Shown here: piece after piece, positions 63,645-64,000 of the stretch
How positions within the stretch are numbered: position 1 is the first letter of the stretch
How the letters are laid out: the number at the start of each line of letters is the position of its first letter
Assembly (NCBI RefSeq): GCF_021310995.1
Contig: NZ_CP054151.1
Location: 248,001 to 312,000 of the forward strand
Reading direction: 5' to 3'
Length of the DNA: 64,000 nucleotides
DNA from: Agrobacterium vaccinii
GTDB taxonomy: Bacteria > Pseudomonadota > Alphaproteobacteria > Rhizobiales > Rhizobiaceae
The notes under the pieces: model-generated
What the model was told of the DNA's origin: nothing
Databases searched by the model: none
The model's input: the letters and a program-made list of their open reading frames with translations, nothing else
Translations under genes and position numbers: made by a program

Positions 63645-64000
63645 ATGACAGGTCGCAACATCGTGCTCGTCGATCCGCTGCCGCGGACCCTTGATCTCAT
63701 CATGGAGCCCGATGTTCGCGCCCGGCTGGAAAAGCTGGGTGAACTTTTCATTTCGGAAGATCGTCAGATGCCTGCGGAACAGGTGGATGCCCTTCTTCCC
63801 GATACCGTCCTGATCTTCGGTCAGACCGACATGCCAAAAGACAGGCTTGATCGCGCGCCGAAGCTCAAGGCTATCATCAACGTGGAATCCAACTTTCTGC
63901 CGAATATCGACTATCAGGCCTGTGTCGAGCGCGGCATCTGGGTCATCACACCGGCCTCGGCCTTTTCATCGCCTGTCGCCGAAGCATCACTCGGAATGGC
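63645..64000 (+). CDS. D-isomer-specific 2-hydroxyacid dehydrogenase family, partial (3' end off the right edge)
   Basis: The first 118 residues of a dehydrogenase, open to the window end. The visible part is the catalytic-domain N-terminus with RAPKLKAIINVESNFLPNIDYQACVERGIWVITP and SPVAEASLGM, matching the segment that precedes the NAD-binding GxGxxG fold, which lies outside. ATG 63645 has GGGAGG 4 bases upstream. It is the fourth gene of the ROK-led operon and probably reduces or oxidises an acid derived from the sugar pathway. Confidence 0.85.
   Translation, partial: MTGRNIVLVDPLPRTLDLIMEPDVRARLEKLGELFISEDRQMPAEQVDALLPDTVLIFGQTDMPKDRLDRAPKLKAIINVESNFLPNIDYQACVERGIWVITPASAFSSPVAEASLGM

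Overview
The window reads as an accessory, transport-rich stretch of an alphaproteobacterial genome, most likely Rhizobiaceae (Agrobacterium/Rhizobium type). This rests on the high GC, the densely packed ABC-importer operons with overlapping ATGA/TGATG junctions, a host-attachment family protein, ThuA-type sugar genes and the overall protein flavour. No rRNA, tRNA, CRISPR array, insertion sequence, phage gene or replication origin is visible. The content would suit a chromid or large plasmid, but nothing in the window proves the replicon type.

Region 1 (1-18.2 kb). A truncated MFS transporter at the left edge is followed by a hydroxyacyl-CoA-dehydrogenase-like gene and a GntR/UTRA regulator. 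Facing them is a 15-gene minus-strand operon (17391 down to 2827). In order it encodes a cysteine hydrolase, two PuuE-like cyclic amidohydrolase paralogues, LeuC- and LeuD-like dehydratase subunits, a Liv-type ABC importer, an isocitrate-lyase/PEP-mutase-family lyase with a KRCGH motif, a fumarate-reductase-like flavoprotein, two tandem Asp/Glu-racemase-fold paralogues and an MmgE/PrpD protein. A carboxymuconolactone-decarboxylase-family gene is divergent from it. The set looks like a complete import-and-degrade pathway for a nitrogen-containing ring compound (imide, hydantoin or ureide type) through a substituted dicarboxylate. I do not recognise it as a described pathway. A 14-bp motif shared by the two outer promoters may be the GntR operator.

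Region 2 (18.2-23.3 kb). A small membrane protein is followed by a module of GH15 glucoamylase, a short-form 6-phosphogluconate dehydrogenase and a ROK/polyphosphate-glucokinase-like kinase.

Region 3 (23.3-38.1 kb). Two ABC operons lie back to back around a SorC-type regulator. The minus-strand one is a Dpp/Opp-type importer with a glycerophosphodiester phosphodiesterase and a sugar-phosphate isomerase-like protein; its substrate-binding gene is interrupted by a single in-frame TAA. The plus-strand one couples a metallophosphoesterase to a sugar/Ugp-type importer and ends in a clear intrinsic terminator, followed by a LacI regulator. Both operons pair an importer with a phosphodiesterase, which suggests uptake of phosphodiester compounds.

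Region 4 (38.3-48.5 kb). An AraC regulator with an MFS exporter is followed by a two-component system divergent from an Rbs-type sugar importer with an SMP-30 lactonase. Three operator-like sites at an exact 21-bp pitch lie between them.

Region 5 (48.4-56.2 kb). This is a hydroxamate-type iron-siderophore locus: FhuC-like ATPase, AraC regulator, TonB-dependent receptor, Tat-exported binding protein that seems to start at CTG, and a fused FhuB-type permease. A host-attachment family protein follows.

Region 6 (56.2-64 kb). A four-gene sugar ABC importer is divergent from a ROK repressor, a Gfo/Idh/MocA oxidoreductase, a ThuA-like protein and a truncated 2-hydroxyacid dehydrogenase, resembling the thu-type 3-keto-glycoside layout.

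A recurring architectural feature is a strong RNA hairpin directly after the binding-protein gene in all four ABC operons in which that gene precedes the permease or ATPase genes.
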